A stretch of DNA of 61,789 nucleotides from IMG/VR virus record IMGVR_UViG_3300048079_000081, positions 1 through 61,789 of that record. The stretch is one strand, 5' to 3'. Position numbers and translations under genes: made by a program. Under the pieces are notes generated by a model that was not told where the DNA came from, searched no databases, and worked only from the letters and a program-made list of their open reading frames with translations. The DNA is from a virus. Positions 40,794-48,132 of this stretch are shown in pieces (position 1 is the first letter of the stretch; the number at the start of each line of letters is the position of its first letter).

Positions 40794-41516
40794 ATGAACC
40801 TGGCGAAGCGGCGCGCCCAGGGCCGGCGATGGTACGCGCTCAACCGCGAGAAGAAACTCGCGAGCATGAGACGCTGGCGTGTGCGCAACCGCGAGAAGGT
40901 GCTCGCGAGAAAGCGGAGATATCGCGAGCTCAACCCTGAGCGACACCGCGCGGAGAGCCTGCGGTATTACTACCGCAACCGCGAGCGAGTGCTCGCGAGG
41001 TTACGAAACTATCGGAAGCTCAATCTCAGGAAGGTGCGAGAGAATCGACAGAAATGGAGTGCTGCCAACCGTGAGAGATTGCGCACGAGAGCGAGACAAC
41101 GGAGGGCGCTCAATCCAGAACGGTTCCGTGAGAAAGCGCGACAATGGCGTGCGCGCAACCGCGAGAAGGTGCGCGCCGTGGCGCGGCGATGGACTGAGCG
41201 CAACCGTGAGGGCGTGCGGGACCGAATGCGATGCTGGAGGGTGCTCAACCGTGAGATGATCAACATTCACGAACGGAGACGGCGGCGGATGAATCTGGAA
41301 AAATCACGCGCCCAGGACCGGCACTGGCACACCCGCAACCGCGACCGGATGCGCGACCCGAAATACGTCTTGGGCATATGGGCCGAGGCCGAAGCAGCAG
41401 AAAAGGATGGACAATGGCACGTCGCAAATCGAAAGTGGCGCTGGATAAACCGCGCACTGGCAAACCCCCTCTCTCGCGCTCGCGTCTTGCGCTCGGCGAG
41501 AAGATCGTCACGCTAG
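40794..41516 (+). CDS. Basic 15-residue-repeat protein
   Basis: 240 residues. From residue 2 it is built of twelve consecutive units of exactly 15 residues, pattern N-[RLP]-[EA]-[KR]-V-x-A-R-x-R-R-W-R-x-[LR] (for example NREKVLARKRRYREL). The Trp/Tyr and Arg positions repeat with the period, consistent with a strongly basic helical, DNA- or RNA-binding rod. Such NREK-type repeats accompany some phage HNH proteins, but no nuclease motif follows here. Its A+T content is higher than in neighbours and it has its own promoter-like sequence, suggesting a recent arrival. Confidence 0.75.
   Translation: MNLAKRRAQGRRWYALNREKKLASMRRWRVRNREKVLARKRRYRELNPERHRAESLRYYYRNRERVLARLRNYRKLNLRKVRENRQKWSAANRERLRTRARQRRALNPERFREKARQWRARNREKVRAVARRWTERNREGVRDRMRCWRVLNREMINIHERRRRRMNLEKSRAQDRHWHTRNRDRMRDPKYVLGIWAEAEAAEKDGQWHVANRKWRWINRALANPLSRARVLRSARRSSR
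40797..41336 (+). repeat. Twelve tandem 45-bp repeats
   Basis: Imperfect 45-base units, each starting near AACCGCGAGAAGGTGC-type sequence, encode the 15-residue repeats of the 40794 gene. The period is unbroken over 540 bases, with no frame-changing length variation. Confidence 0.75.
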
Positions 41517-41698
41517 AAGATATCGTCCGAATCCAGCACGCGGTCGCCGTCGATCTCCTCGATGGAACGATCACGACGGCGCACGCGAACGTGATTCTAA
41601 GAACGACGTCAGGGGTGATGCGCGCGGCCGAGTTCCAGGCACGCTACGGCGATCCGGCACAGCGGCAATCGGTGAAGCTGATCAAGCAGGCTCCGTGA
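41414..41698 (+). CDS. Hypothetical protein
   Basis: 94 residues from ATG 41414 (AAAAGGATGG upstream). N-terminus basic (ARRKSKVALDKPRTGKPPLS), then VTLEDIVRIQHAVAVDLLDG and HANVILRTTSGVMRAAEFQA, a helical small-protein pattern. It overlaps the end of the repeat-protein gene by about 100 bases in another frame, so one of the two ends may be mis-set. Confidence 0.58.
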   Translation: MARRKSKVALDKPRTGKPPLSRSRLALGEKIVTLEDIVRIQHAVAVDLLDGTITTAHANVILRTTSGVMRAAEFQARYGDPAQRQSVKLIKQAP

Positions 41699-41883
41699 CG
41701 CGCTGGCGCCTCTCCTGGCGGTTCGACCCGCGCGACGTGTGGGTCGGCGTCTACTGGAACACCGTGGAGCTCGAGGGTCATGGCGCGAGCTACCCGCGCC
41801 GGCTCGAGGTGTTCGTCTGCCTCGTGCCGTTCTTCCCGCTCTACCTGCGCGTGCCGCTGCGCGGCCGGAGGAGCCGCCGGTGA
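41695..41883 (+). CDS. Small hypothetical protein
   Basis: 62 residues from GTG 41695. Aromatic-rich (RWRLSWRFDPRDVWVGVYWN), ending in hydrophobic VCLVPFFPLYLRVPLRG. Similar short proteins occur in many phages in the replication region. Overlaps both neighbours by 4 bases. Confidence 0.6.
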   Translation: MTRWRLSWRFDPRDVWVGVYWNTVELEGHGASYPRRLEVFVCLVPFFPLYLRVPLRGRRSRR

Positions 41884-42227
41884 AACGCCGAGGCGGCCGG
41901 CCCAGGCGCCCTGAGCCGGTCGAGGCGGCGACGTTCCGCTTCGACGCGGAGCTCCTCGAGCTGGCCCGGGTGATCGGGCTCCTCCGTGGCGTGCCCATGC
42001 GTCGCCTAGTCGAGGACGGCCTGCGCGAGCACCTCGACCGCCTCCTGGCCGAGGACCCGCCCCTGGCCCAGGCCGTCGCCGAGCTCCTCCCGCACTTCAA
42101 GCGGATGAAGGCGACGCGCGCGGCGGCGGCGCGAACGCTGGCCGGGAGCGCGACCAAGAGCGATCCCGAGGCAGGCGATCCCGGGGACGGCTACGTGCAC
42201 GGCGAGCCCGGATGGGCCGACAAATGA
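41880..42227 (+). CDS. Ribbon-helix-helix-like DNA-binding protein
   Basis: 115 residues from GTG 41880. After a basic start, AATFRFDAELLELARVIGLL then MRRLVEDGLREHLDRLLAED gives a strand-helix-turn-helix layout of Arc/CopG-type regulators. The C-terminus is partly hairpin-derived (GSATKSD, degenerate). A dimeric binder of a palindrome would be a natural candidate to act on the dispersed hairpins; this is speculative. Confidence 0.6.
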   Translation: MKRRGGRPRRPEPVEAATFRFDAELLELARVIGLLRGVPMRRLVEDGLREHLDRLLAEDPPLAQAVAELLPHFKRMKATRAAAARTLAGSATKSDPEAGDPGDGYVHGEPGWADK

Positions 42228-42697
42228 GCGGCCCCCGGGGTATCTACCGGCCTCTGAAAAGGGCCAGGGTGCGTCCCCTGGCGCGGCTCCTGGCCGACGG
42301 CATGAGCCGGACCGAGCGGCGCTACGCCGAGCACCTCGAGCGCCTGCGCCTGGCCGGCGACATCCTGACCTACCGCTTCCAGCCCGGCTCGCTCTTCCTG
42401 GGCGCCGGGCTGAGCTACCGGCCGGACTTCCTCGTGCTGACCCCTCAGGTGTCCGCCGTGCTCGAAGCCGGCGCCGTGGTCGAGGTGGAGTACCACGAAG
42501 TCAAGGGCGGCCGGCGCAACCGGAAGACTGGCGCCTGGGAGCCCTACTACCGGGAGGGCGCCCGCGACAAGCTCTACGCGACCGCCACCCGCTACTGGTG
42601 GTGGCGGTTCGTGGTGGCGTGGCCGCCGCCGCCGCGCGAAGGCGTCCGCTGGCTCAAGGAGGAGGTGCCGGTGGCGCCCGGGGAGCCGCTGCGGTGA
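42224..42697 (+). CDS. DUF1064-like nuclease
   Basis: 157 residues from ATG 42224. TERRYAEHLERLRLAGDILT then YRPDFLVL ... VVEVEYHEVKGG provides the E...PD...ExK active-site order of restriction-like (VRR/DUF1064) nucleases; the end RDKLYATATRYWWWRFVVAW also fits the fold. This family is found in phage recombination modules and may act as a Holliday-junction or structure-specific nuclease. Confidence 0.7.
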   Translation: MSGPRGIYRPLKRARVRPLARLLADGMSRTERRYAEHLERLRLAGDILTYRFQPGSLFLGAGLSYRPDFLVLTPQVSAVLEAGAVVEVEYHEVKGGRRNRKTGAWEPYYREGARDKLYATATRYWWWRFVVAWPPPPREGVRWLKEEVPVAPGEPLR

Positions 42698-42990
42698 GCG
42701 ATCTTCGCAGGGCGTGCTTCGCGGACGCATTGACCCTCATCGAGCTCCTGGCCCGCTGCCGGCCGGGCGCGCCCGTGGTCTCGCGCGACGTGGCCGAGGC
42801 GCTCGAGTGCCACCTGCGCACGGCCCAGCGGTGGCTCGCCGTGGCCGAGGGCTTCGGCTACGTGACCGGGCGACCCGCGGGCCCGCACCCGTACTACACG
42901 CGGACGGCGCTAGGCACCGCGCTCCCGGAGCGCGACTTCGGAAAAGGCCCGAGCCCGGGTGGCGTTGCACCTCCCGAGCCCGGGCGTTGA
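42694..42990 (+). CDS. Winged-helix-type DNA-binding protein
   Basis: 98 residues from GTG 42694 (GTGA overlap). ALTLIELLARCRPGAPVVSR and VAEALECHLRTAQRWLAVAE form a helix-turn-helix followed by a wing (GFGYVTGRPAGPHPYY). The C-terminus ALPERDFGK is hairpin-coded. Likely a transcriptional regulator; which sites it binds is unknown. Confidence 0.68.
   Translation: MSDLRRACFADALTLIELLARCRPGAPVVSRDVAEALECHLRTAQRWLAVAEGFGYVTGRPAGPHPYYTRTALGTALPERDFGKGPSPGGVAPPEPGR
42917..42935. repeat. Dispersed hairpin repeat, copy 32
   Basis: CCGCGCTC-CCG-GAGCGCGA (outer pair lost) at the 3' end of the helix-turn-helix gene. Confidence 0.8.
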
Positions 42991-43044
42991 CGACGAAGCG
43001 AGGACGAAGCCGGCAACCTAGCCGAGCTGCGGGAGGACGCAAAC

Positions 43045-43725
43045 GTGAGCGACGACGCCCCCAAGCAACCGCTCGGGCGTAAGCTGGCCCAGAACATCGC
43101 GGCCCAGGGCCGCGCCCGCGAGGCCGAACGGGTCGCGTGGGCGGCCGACGCGCCTGGGCGCCGGCTCGCCGAGCTCTTCGCGGAGCTCCAGAGCCGGGCG
43201 GCCGTCATCCGGCCGGGCGAGCCGGTGCGTGTGAGCCGCGTCGAGTCGGAGGGACTCCGCTACTACTCCATCGCGCTGGGCGCCGCCGTGTTCCTGCTCT
43301 CGGAGGTGGAGCTCGCGGCGCTCCAGCCGGCCGCCTGGCCCGCGCTCGAGGCGCGGATCTACGAGGCGCTCCACCTCGGGCCGGTGCTGCCGACACCATC
43401 GCCCCTGGCGCGCCTTGACGGGCCCGCGTGGGTCGCCGCCGTGCTCGCGGTGTTCAAGGTCGGCCTGGAGCTCGAAAACTACGACCTGCCCGCCTTGATC
43501 GCGGCGGCCGCCCAAGCCGAGGCCCTCGGGCCCGTGCTCAACCCGACGCTCTACCAGGCGAAGGGCGCGGATCTGGCCCACGACCGCGCCTGGCTCGAGG
43601 CCGCGCTGCCGCTCTGGCGGCACGCCCGGGAGGCGCGCCGGCAAGCGGTCGAGGTGCGCGCCGCAGCCCCGCTCGAGCCGCTCGAGGAGCACGAGGTGGT
43701 CGCGCTCCAGGAGCGCGAGGTGTGA
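43045..43725 (+). CDS. Hypothetical protein
   Basis: 226 residues from GTG 43045 with GGGAGGACG upstream. Helix-rich, with RRLAELFAELQSRAAVIRPG and YYSIALGAAVFLLSEVELAA; residues about 130-175 (WVAAVLAVFKVGLELENYDL) are moderately hydrophobic. C-terminal VVALQEREV comes from a hairpin copy. No family recognised. Followed by promoter-like boxes. Confidence 0.62.
   Translation: MSDDAPKQPLGRKLAQNIAAQGRAREAERVAWAADAPGRRLAELFAELQSRAAVIRPGEPVRVSRVESEGLRYYSIALGAAVFLLSEVELAALQPAAWPALEARIYEALHLGPVLPTPSPLARLDGPAWVAAVLAVFKVGLELENYDLPALIAAAAQAEALGPVLNPTLYQAKGADLAHDRAWLEAALPLWRHAREARRQAVEVRAAAPLEPLEEHEVVALQEREV
43700..43718. repeat. Dispersed hairpin repeat, copy 33
   Basis: TCGCGCTC-CAG-GAGCGCGA; stop codon TGA follows three codons later (43723-43725). 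Confidence 0.85.
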
Positions 43726-43730
43726 GGGGC

Positions 43731-43760
43731 TTCCCCTCCGCCCCTCGGCCATCGTAGAAT
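43731..43760 (+). promoter_or_regulatory. Sigma70-like promoter candidate (TTCCCC-N18-TAGAAT)
   Basis: Boxes 43731-43736 and 43755-43760, 18-base spacer; ATG 43767 begins 6 bases after the second box, the same distance as at 3283/3290. The flank GAGGGGCTTCCC also occurs at the 893 site. Confidence 0.5.
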
Positions 43761-43766
43761 CGGGCG

Positions 43767-44165
43767 ATGCCGGAGCGCCTCGTCGCCTTCTTCTACTACC
43801 TGATGCGCGACACGCTCACGCCGGGCGCCGTGTTCGACCTGATCGCGAACGCGCGCGGAGCCGTTGAGAGCCTCGGGCGCCAGCCTGGCGGAGCCTGGGC
43901 GATCCACTACTCGAGCCCGGGCCTCGAACGCTGCGCCCGGGAAGCCGTCGCGGAGCTCGTGCCCCAGGGCTTCAACGGCGTGCAGCTCGACCTGCTCCTC
44001 AACGCCGTGTACCTCCACCTCGACCGCCTGCGCGCCGCCATCAAGGTCAAGGGCGAGCTCGGCCACGCCAAGGCGGACGCAGAGGGCGCGGTTGAAGTCT
44101 ACCTCCAGCTCGCGGCGCACCTGGCGACCGCGCGCGGCGCGCTCCAGCAGCCGGAGTCGTCCTGA
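43767..44165 (+). CDS. Hypothetical protein
   Basis: 132 residues from ATG 43767. VAFFYYLMRDTLTPGAVFDL at the start; helical throughout with LLLNAVYLHLDRLRAAIKVK. Proteins with this FYYLMRD-type opening are common uncharacterised phage products. First gene after a promoter-like site, leading into the methyltransferase block. Confidence 0.62.
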   Translation: MPERLVAFFYYLMRDTLTPGAVFDLIANARGAVESLGRQPGGAWAIHYSSPGLERCAREAVAELVPQGFNGVQLDLLLNAVYLHLDRLRAAIKVKGELGHAKADAEGAVEVYLQLAAHLATARGALQQPESS

Positions 44166-44458
44166 TGCCGCGCGAGCAGATCGATGTCTCCGTCACCGTG
44201 GAGATCCTCGGCGTGAAGTGGACGCTGGTCGGCTTCAAAGCCGTGGCCGAGCTCGCGGCGTTCCTCGAAGAGCACGCATCGCTCCGAGAGAGCCAGACCA
44301 GGCGGCTCTTTGACGAAGAGCGCGACCGCGAGGCAGAGCGCGCCCGCGAGGCCGCGGCCCGGCTCACGTCCTACGTCGAACCGTCTGCGCTGCGCGACGC
44401 GCCTCCTCACCCCGACCGCGAGAGTTCGATGCTACGCGGCGACGGCGGGGCGGCATGA
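44165..44458 (+). CDS. Hypothetical protein
   Basis: 97 residues from ATG 44165 (overlaps stop upstream). N-terminal VSVTVEILGVKWTLVGFKAV is a short beta-type segment, then a highly charged helix (EERDREAERAREAAARLTSY). Unknown function. Confidence 0.55.
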   Translation: MPREQIDVSVTVEILGVKWTLVGFKAVAELAAFLEEHASLRESQTRRLFDEERDREAERAREAAARLTSYVEPSALRDAPPHPDRESSMLRGDGGAA

Positions 44459-45831
44459 TGCCGGGCGAGGTGGCCCACCGCTGTGACCGCTGCGGCGCCT
44501 TCTTCGCCGGCGAGAAGCTGCGAGCCTGCGGTCGGTGCGGCGGGCGCCTGTGGCGCGAGATCCCGGTGATGGCGCCCGAGGCGCTCGTGCGCATCCGCGC
44601 GCCCTACAACCCGCGCAAGCCCATGGACGAGGAGACGCGGGCCCAGCTCCGGGCCTCGCTCGCGGAGCCCTTCGGCTGCATCCAAGACCTCGTGCTCAAC
44701 CGCCGGTCGCCGCGCTTCGGATGGAAGAAGAGCGATCCGCGACCGGTGCTCGTGGGCGGGAACCAGCGCGCGCTCGTGGGTCAAGAGATGGGCCTGGCCG
44801 CGCTCCCGATCGTATGGGTGGACGTGCCCCGCGAGCTCGAGCTCAAACTCAACCTGCGCCTCAACGCGATCGGCGCCGACTTCGACCCGGACGGCGTGAA
44901 GCGCGTGCGGGACGAGCTCGAGAGCCTCGGCGCGAACGTCGAGGAGATCGGCTTCACCCAGGCCCATCTCGACGCCATCACGGCGGGCCTCGACGCCGAC
45001 CTCGAGCGCCACAAGGCGCGCTCCCGGGCGGCGACGGACGAGGATCGCGAGGAGCTCCCGACCGACCCGGTGACGCAACCGGGCGATGTCTGGGAGTGCG
45101 GGCTGCACCGGGTGGTCTGCACCAACGCGCTCGAGGGCGACCTCGCGGCGGCCGTGATCCCGACCAACGGCGCGGACTGTGTGGTGACCGATCCGCCCTA
45201 TGCGATCTACGGCAGCGCCTCCGGGCTCTCCTCAGAGATCACGGACGACAAGATCGTGCGGCCCTTCTTCCGCGCGGCGCTCCGCGCAGCCGAGCGCGTG
45301 ACCCGGCTCTTCGGCCACATCTACATCTTTTGCGATTGGCGGTCCTGGCCCTCGTGGTGGGATGAGGCGAAGGGGCTCCACGTGGAGCCAAAGAACCTGC
45401 TCGTCTGGGATAAAGGCGGCGCCGGCCTCGGCTCCAACTACGCGAACACCTACGAGCTCGTCGGCTTCTTCGCGCACATGCCCGCTACCAAGGCGATGGC
45501 GGGCCAACGCAAGACGGGCCAGCGGTCCGTGTTCAAGAGCAACGTGATGCGCTTCGACCGCGTGACCGGCGCCGATCGGCTCCACAACGCCGCGAAGCCG
45601 GTCGAGCTCATCCGCGAGCTCCTCGAAAACTCGACCGAGGCCGGCGGCACGGTGGTCGACCTCTTCCTCGGGAGCGGTTCCACGCTCATCGCCGCCGAGG
45701 AGCTCGGCCGCCGGTGCCTCGCCGCGGACGTGGACCCGAAGTGGTGCGACGTGGCGGTGCGGCGCTGGGAACGGCTGACCGAGAAGACGGCGGTGCGCGT
45801 GCCAGCGCCGGCCAACGTGGATCAGCGATGA
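44455..45831 (+). CDS. ParB-like domain fused to DNA methyltransferase
   Basis: 458 residues from ATG 44455. A zinc ribbon opens the protein (CDRCGAFFAGEKLRACGRCG); residues about 35-165 hold a ParB/Srx-like region (VGGNQRALVGQEMGLAALPI); from about 205 comes an N4/N6 amino-methyltransferase with DPPY at about 245 (VVTDPPYAIYG) and the SAM motif DLFLGSGSTLIAAEELG near 401. The ParB-MTase fusion is a known phage architecture. No restriction enzyme accompanies it, so it likely protects phage DNA or alters transcription. Confidence 0.85.
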   Translation: MMPGEVAHRCDRCGAFFAGEKLRACGRCGGRLWREIPVMAPEALVRIRAPYNPRKPMDEETRAQLRASLAEPFGCIQDLVLNRRSPRFGWKKSDPRPVLVGGNQRALVGQEMGLAALPIVWVDVPRELELKLNLRLNAIGADFDPDGVKRVRDELESLGANVEEIGFTQAHLDAITAGLDADLERHKARSRAATDEDREELPTDPVTQPGDVWECGLHRVVCTNALEGDLAAAVIPTNGADCVVTDPPYAIYGSASGLSSEITDDKIVRPFFRAALRAAERVTRLFGHIYIFCDWRSWPSWWDEAKGLHVEPKNLLVWDKGGAGLGSNYANTYELVGFFAHMPATKAMAGQRKTGQRSVFKSNVMRFDRVTGADRLHNAAKPVELIRELLENSTEAGGTVVDLFLGSGSTLIAAEELGRRCLAADVDPKWCDVAVRRWERLTEKTAVRVPAPANVDQR

Positions 45832-46334
45832 CGATCGTCGGGGACCTCGAGCGCGAGCTCATGACGACGCGCGCGGAGCTCGACGCGGCGCGTGGTAACT
45901 TCGCCGCGTGCTTTGAGCTCCTACGTGACATTCGGGTGGCTATGGGCGACACGCCCGAGCCGGAGCTGCCGGACGCGGCGCGCCGGTTGCGTGCGGACTC
46001 CGACCGCTGGCACGCCATCGCGACTCCCGAGGTGCACGACTTCGTGCAGGCCGTCGAGCGCGAGGCGCTACATCAACGGCAGCGGTGGAGCACTGAGCAC
46101 GACGGCGGGAAGCAGCCGGAGGATTGGCTCTGGCTCGTGGCCTACCTTGCGACGAAAGCCGTGATGTCCCACCGCTACTCGGATCGCGAGAAATACCTCC
46201 ATCACATCGTCACGACCGCCGCCGCTTGCTGTAACTGGCACGCGAACGCGAGTGGCGTCCATCGGGCCATGCGCGCGGGGGCCGTACCGCTCGAGGCTGA
46301 GAAGATGGTCGCCGAACCCGGGAGCGAAGCATGA
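45828..46334 (+). CDS. Phage protein of a conserved HWHAN-type family (MazG-like helical bundle)
   Basis: 168 residues from ATG 45828. The C-terminal part has RQRWSTEHDGGKQPEDWLWL followed by KAVMSHRYSDREKYLHHIVT and AAACCNWHANASG; this W..EHD..K...DW...VAYL...HH.ITTAAA..NWH pattern recurs in phages and resembles all-alpha NTP-pyrophosphohydrolases. Catalytic activity is not established. Confidence 0.66.
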   Translation: MTIVGDLERELMTTRAELDAARGNFAACFELLRDIRVAMGDTPEPELPDAARRLRADSDRWHAIATPEVHDFVQAVEREALHQRQRWSTEHDGGKQPEDWLWLVAYLATKAVMSHRYSDREKYLHHIVTTAAACCNWHANASGVHRAMRAGAVPLEAEKMVAEPGSEA

Positions 46335-46567
46335 GCGCCGGCGGGCCCGAGGTCCCCGGGCCGGGCGTCCGTCCGCCGGCGGCGATCGTCACCTTCGAGT
46401 GCCCGCGGTGCTCTCACCTCTGGAATCAGAAGGTGCCGGTGCCTGTGGCACCCGAGCTACCTTGCCCGCGCTGCCCGGAGAACGCCGCGCGCCCCGTGCG
46501 CACGGTACAGGCCGGGTGGAAACAGAAACAACGCGCCACTCCTCCGAGCGAGCGGCGCGGACGCTGA
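46331..46567 (+). CDS. Small zinc-ribbon protein
   Basis: 78 residues from ATG 46331. VTFECPRCSHLWNQKVPVPV then LPCPRCPENA: two CPxC knuckles of a classic zinc ribbon, with a basic end (KQKQRATPPSERRGR). Possibly a nucleic-acid-binding adapter. Confidence 0.65.
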   Translation: MSAGGPEVPGPGVRPPAAIVTFECPRCSHLWNQKVPVPVAPELPCPRCPENAARPVRTVQAGWKQKQRATPPSERRGR

Positions 46568-46668
46568 CCGCCGGGAGGTCCGGCGGCGAAGAGAAGTCCG
46601 ATACAGAAGGCCGAACATACCCCAGAGCGGGGGCCTGCCCGCGTGGAGCGTGCGGGCCTCCGCTTCAC

Positions 46669-46687
46669 TCGCGCTCCTCGAGCGCGA
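46669..46687. repeat. Dispersed hairpin repeat, copy 34
   Basis: TCGCGCTC-CTC-GAGCGCGA; loop CTC; first of a tandem pair. Confidence 0.85.
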
Positions 46688-46692
46688 CCACC

Positions 46693-46711
46693 TCGCGCTC
46701 CTGGAGCGCGA
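46693..46711. repeat. Dispersed hairpin repeat, copy 35
   Basis: TCGCGCTC-CTG-GAGCGCGA, 5 bases after copy 34 and 15 bases before ATG 46727. Confidence 0.85.
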
Positions 46712-46726
46712 TAAGCGAGGCACCCC

Positions 46727-47290
46727 ATGAGACGACGATGGCTCTATTCCCTGGCGCTCCTGGCCGTGTCCGTGCTGCTTCCGGCGGGTAACTGCCGCGA
46801 CGACGGCGTGGGCAACAACAACGACGCCTTCGCCTGGCTCCAGCTCGGGAAAGACGTGGAAGACGTCGAGCTGGGCGACGCGACCGAGCGCGTGAACCTG
46901 CGGTATCAGGAAGACGCCGGCTACTTCGGCTATGCCCGCACCTGCTACGTCTCGGGCACCTTCGCCTTCGACGCCGCCGCCTTCGAGCTCGTGGATTGCC
47001 GCAACACCACCAACCCGGGCTTCGAGCCCAACGTGGACTTCGACTGTGTGGTGCTCTCGCCGGGGCTCGTGCGGATCGACGTGTGGAAGACGGACGGCGG
47101 GCACTTCGCGAGCGACGACCACGAGCTCATGAAAACCGAGTTCGCGATCCTGACCGAGACGCCTGGAGACTACCCGGCGCCGGGCGTCGAGATCGATGGG
47201 CTCTCCAATGGCACGAAGTCGGGCGCGTGCGCGATTCAGCAGGCGGGCAACTACATGCGCCAGAGCACAAGCATCTGGCGCGCGCAGTAG
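46727..47290 (+). CDS. Secreted Cys-containing protein
   Basis: 187 residues from ATG 46727. Signal peptide RRRWLYSLALLAVSVLLPAG with cleavage expected near residue 22. The mature part is beta-rich with several Cys (NCRDD, RTCYVSG, DCRNTTN, FDCVVL, GACAIQ) able to form disulphides outside the cytoplasm. Unusual in the middle of a DNA-modification block; candidate for superinfection exclusion or host-envelope modification. Confidence 0.68.
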   Translation: MRRRWLYSLALLAVSVLLPAGNCRDDGVGNNNDAFAWLQLGKDVEDVELGDATERVNLRYQEDAGYFGYARTCYVSGTFAFDAAAFELVDCRNTTNPGFEPNVDFDCVVLSPGLVRIDVWKTDGGHFASDDHELMKTEFAILTETPGDYPAPGVEIDGLSNGTKSGACAIQQAGNYMRQSTSIWRAQ

Positions 47291-48132
47291 GCCGCAAGGT
47301 TCGCGCTCCTGGAGCGCGACCGCGCAGCGCCTCGGAAACCACGAGCCGGATCTTCGAGGCGCTGCGCCTCCGCTTCTGTGACCGCTACGGCTACGCGCTC
47401 GTCGAGGAGATCGAGCCGCCGGGCACCGGGCGCCGCTTCGACGCGCTCGCGGTCGGGCTCTGGCCCTCCCGCGGCTGCCTTCTGATCGGCGTCGAGGTGA
47501 AGGCGACCGAGGAGGACCTGCGCCGCGAGCTCGCCAACCCCGCGAAGGCGGACGGGCTCTATCGGCGCTGTGACCTCTGGTACCTGGCGGTGCCGGCCGA
47601 GCTCGAGGCGCAGGCGCTCGGGCCTACGGTGCCGGACTCCTGGGGCGTGCTCGTGCTGCGCGGCGAGAAGACGCTGCGCGAAGTGCGCAAGCCGCGCCGC
47701 CACGAGGCGCTCGTGGATCGCTACCTCCTGGCGACCCTCCTCCGGCGCCACGAGGACGCGGAGGGCACTGAGCGTCGCGTTCGCGAGGAGAAGAGGTACT
47801 CCGATGGCTATCACCAGGGCCAGGAGAGGGCGGCGCGCGAGGTGGCGGCGGCGAAGGAGGAGGCCCAGGAGCTCCGCCTCGAGCGTCACCGCTTCGAGCA
47901 AGCCTCGGGCATCGTCTTCGCGCGCTGGGAAGCCGACGTGGGCCAGAAGCTCGGCGCCGCCGTGGCCGCGCTCCGGGGCCGGAAGGCGGCCGGCGCCGTG
48001 GGCGCGCTGCGGATGACCGAGGGCCGCCTCGTCGAGGTGCTCGAGGCTATCCGCAAGGCGAAGGAAGCGATCGAAGCCGTGACGCCGGGGGAGCTCGAGG
48101 ACATCGCGCTCCAGGAGCGCGAAGCTCCGTGA
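47227..48132 (+). CDS. MmcB-like nuclease with C-terminal coiled coil
   Basis: About 301 residues if GTG 47227 is used; the recognisable protein begins near 47335 (TTSRIFEALRLRFCDRYGYA) and no ATG/GTG/TTG lies between, so the start is uncertain. The nuclease core is GRRFDALAVGLWPSRGCLLI then GVEVKATEEDLRRELA: a D...ExK site of the PD-(D/E)XK superfamily like the repair nuclease MmcB. The C-terminal 130 residues are a coiled coil (AAREVAAAKEEAQELRLERH) ending in hairpin-coded IALQEREAP. A hairpin copy also occupies the disputed start region. Confidence 0.68.
   Translation: MRDSAGGQLHAPEHKHLARAVGRKVRAPGARPRSASETTSRIFEALRLRFCDRYGYALVEEIEPPGTGRRFDALAVGLWPSRGCLLIGVEVKATEEDLRRELANPAKADGLYRRCDLWYLAVPAELEAQALGPTVPDSWGVLVLRGEKTLREVRKPRRHEALVDRYLLATLLRRHEDAEGTERRVREEKRYSDGYHQGQERAAREVAAAKEEAQELRLERHRFEQASGIVFARWEADVGQKLGAAVAALRGRKAAGAVGALRMTEGRLVEVLEAIRKAKEAIEAVTPGELEDIALQEREAP
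47301..47319. repeat. Dispersed hairpin repeat, copy 36
   Basis: TCGCGCTC-CTG-GAGCGCGA in the start region of the MmcB-like gene. Confidence 0.85.
48104..48122. repeat. Dispersed hairpin repeat, copy 37
   Basis: TCGCGCTC-CAG-GAGCGCGA at the 3' end of the MmcB-like gene. Confidence 0.85.

Larger units (their letters stand above)
46568..46726. other. Intergenic region with two adjacent hairpin copies
   Basis: About 160 bases before a secreted-protein gene. Holds an inverted repeat GCCCGC/GCGGGC at about 46637-46656 and two hairpin copies 5 bases apart. No convincing promoter boxes were seen. Confidence 0.5.

Noticed and set aside
43725-43746. GAGGGG...CCCCTC as a terminator after the 43045 gene
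   Set aside because: Loop is long, no T run follows, and the same bases form part of a promoter-like pair.
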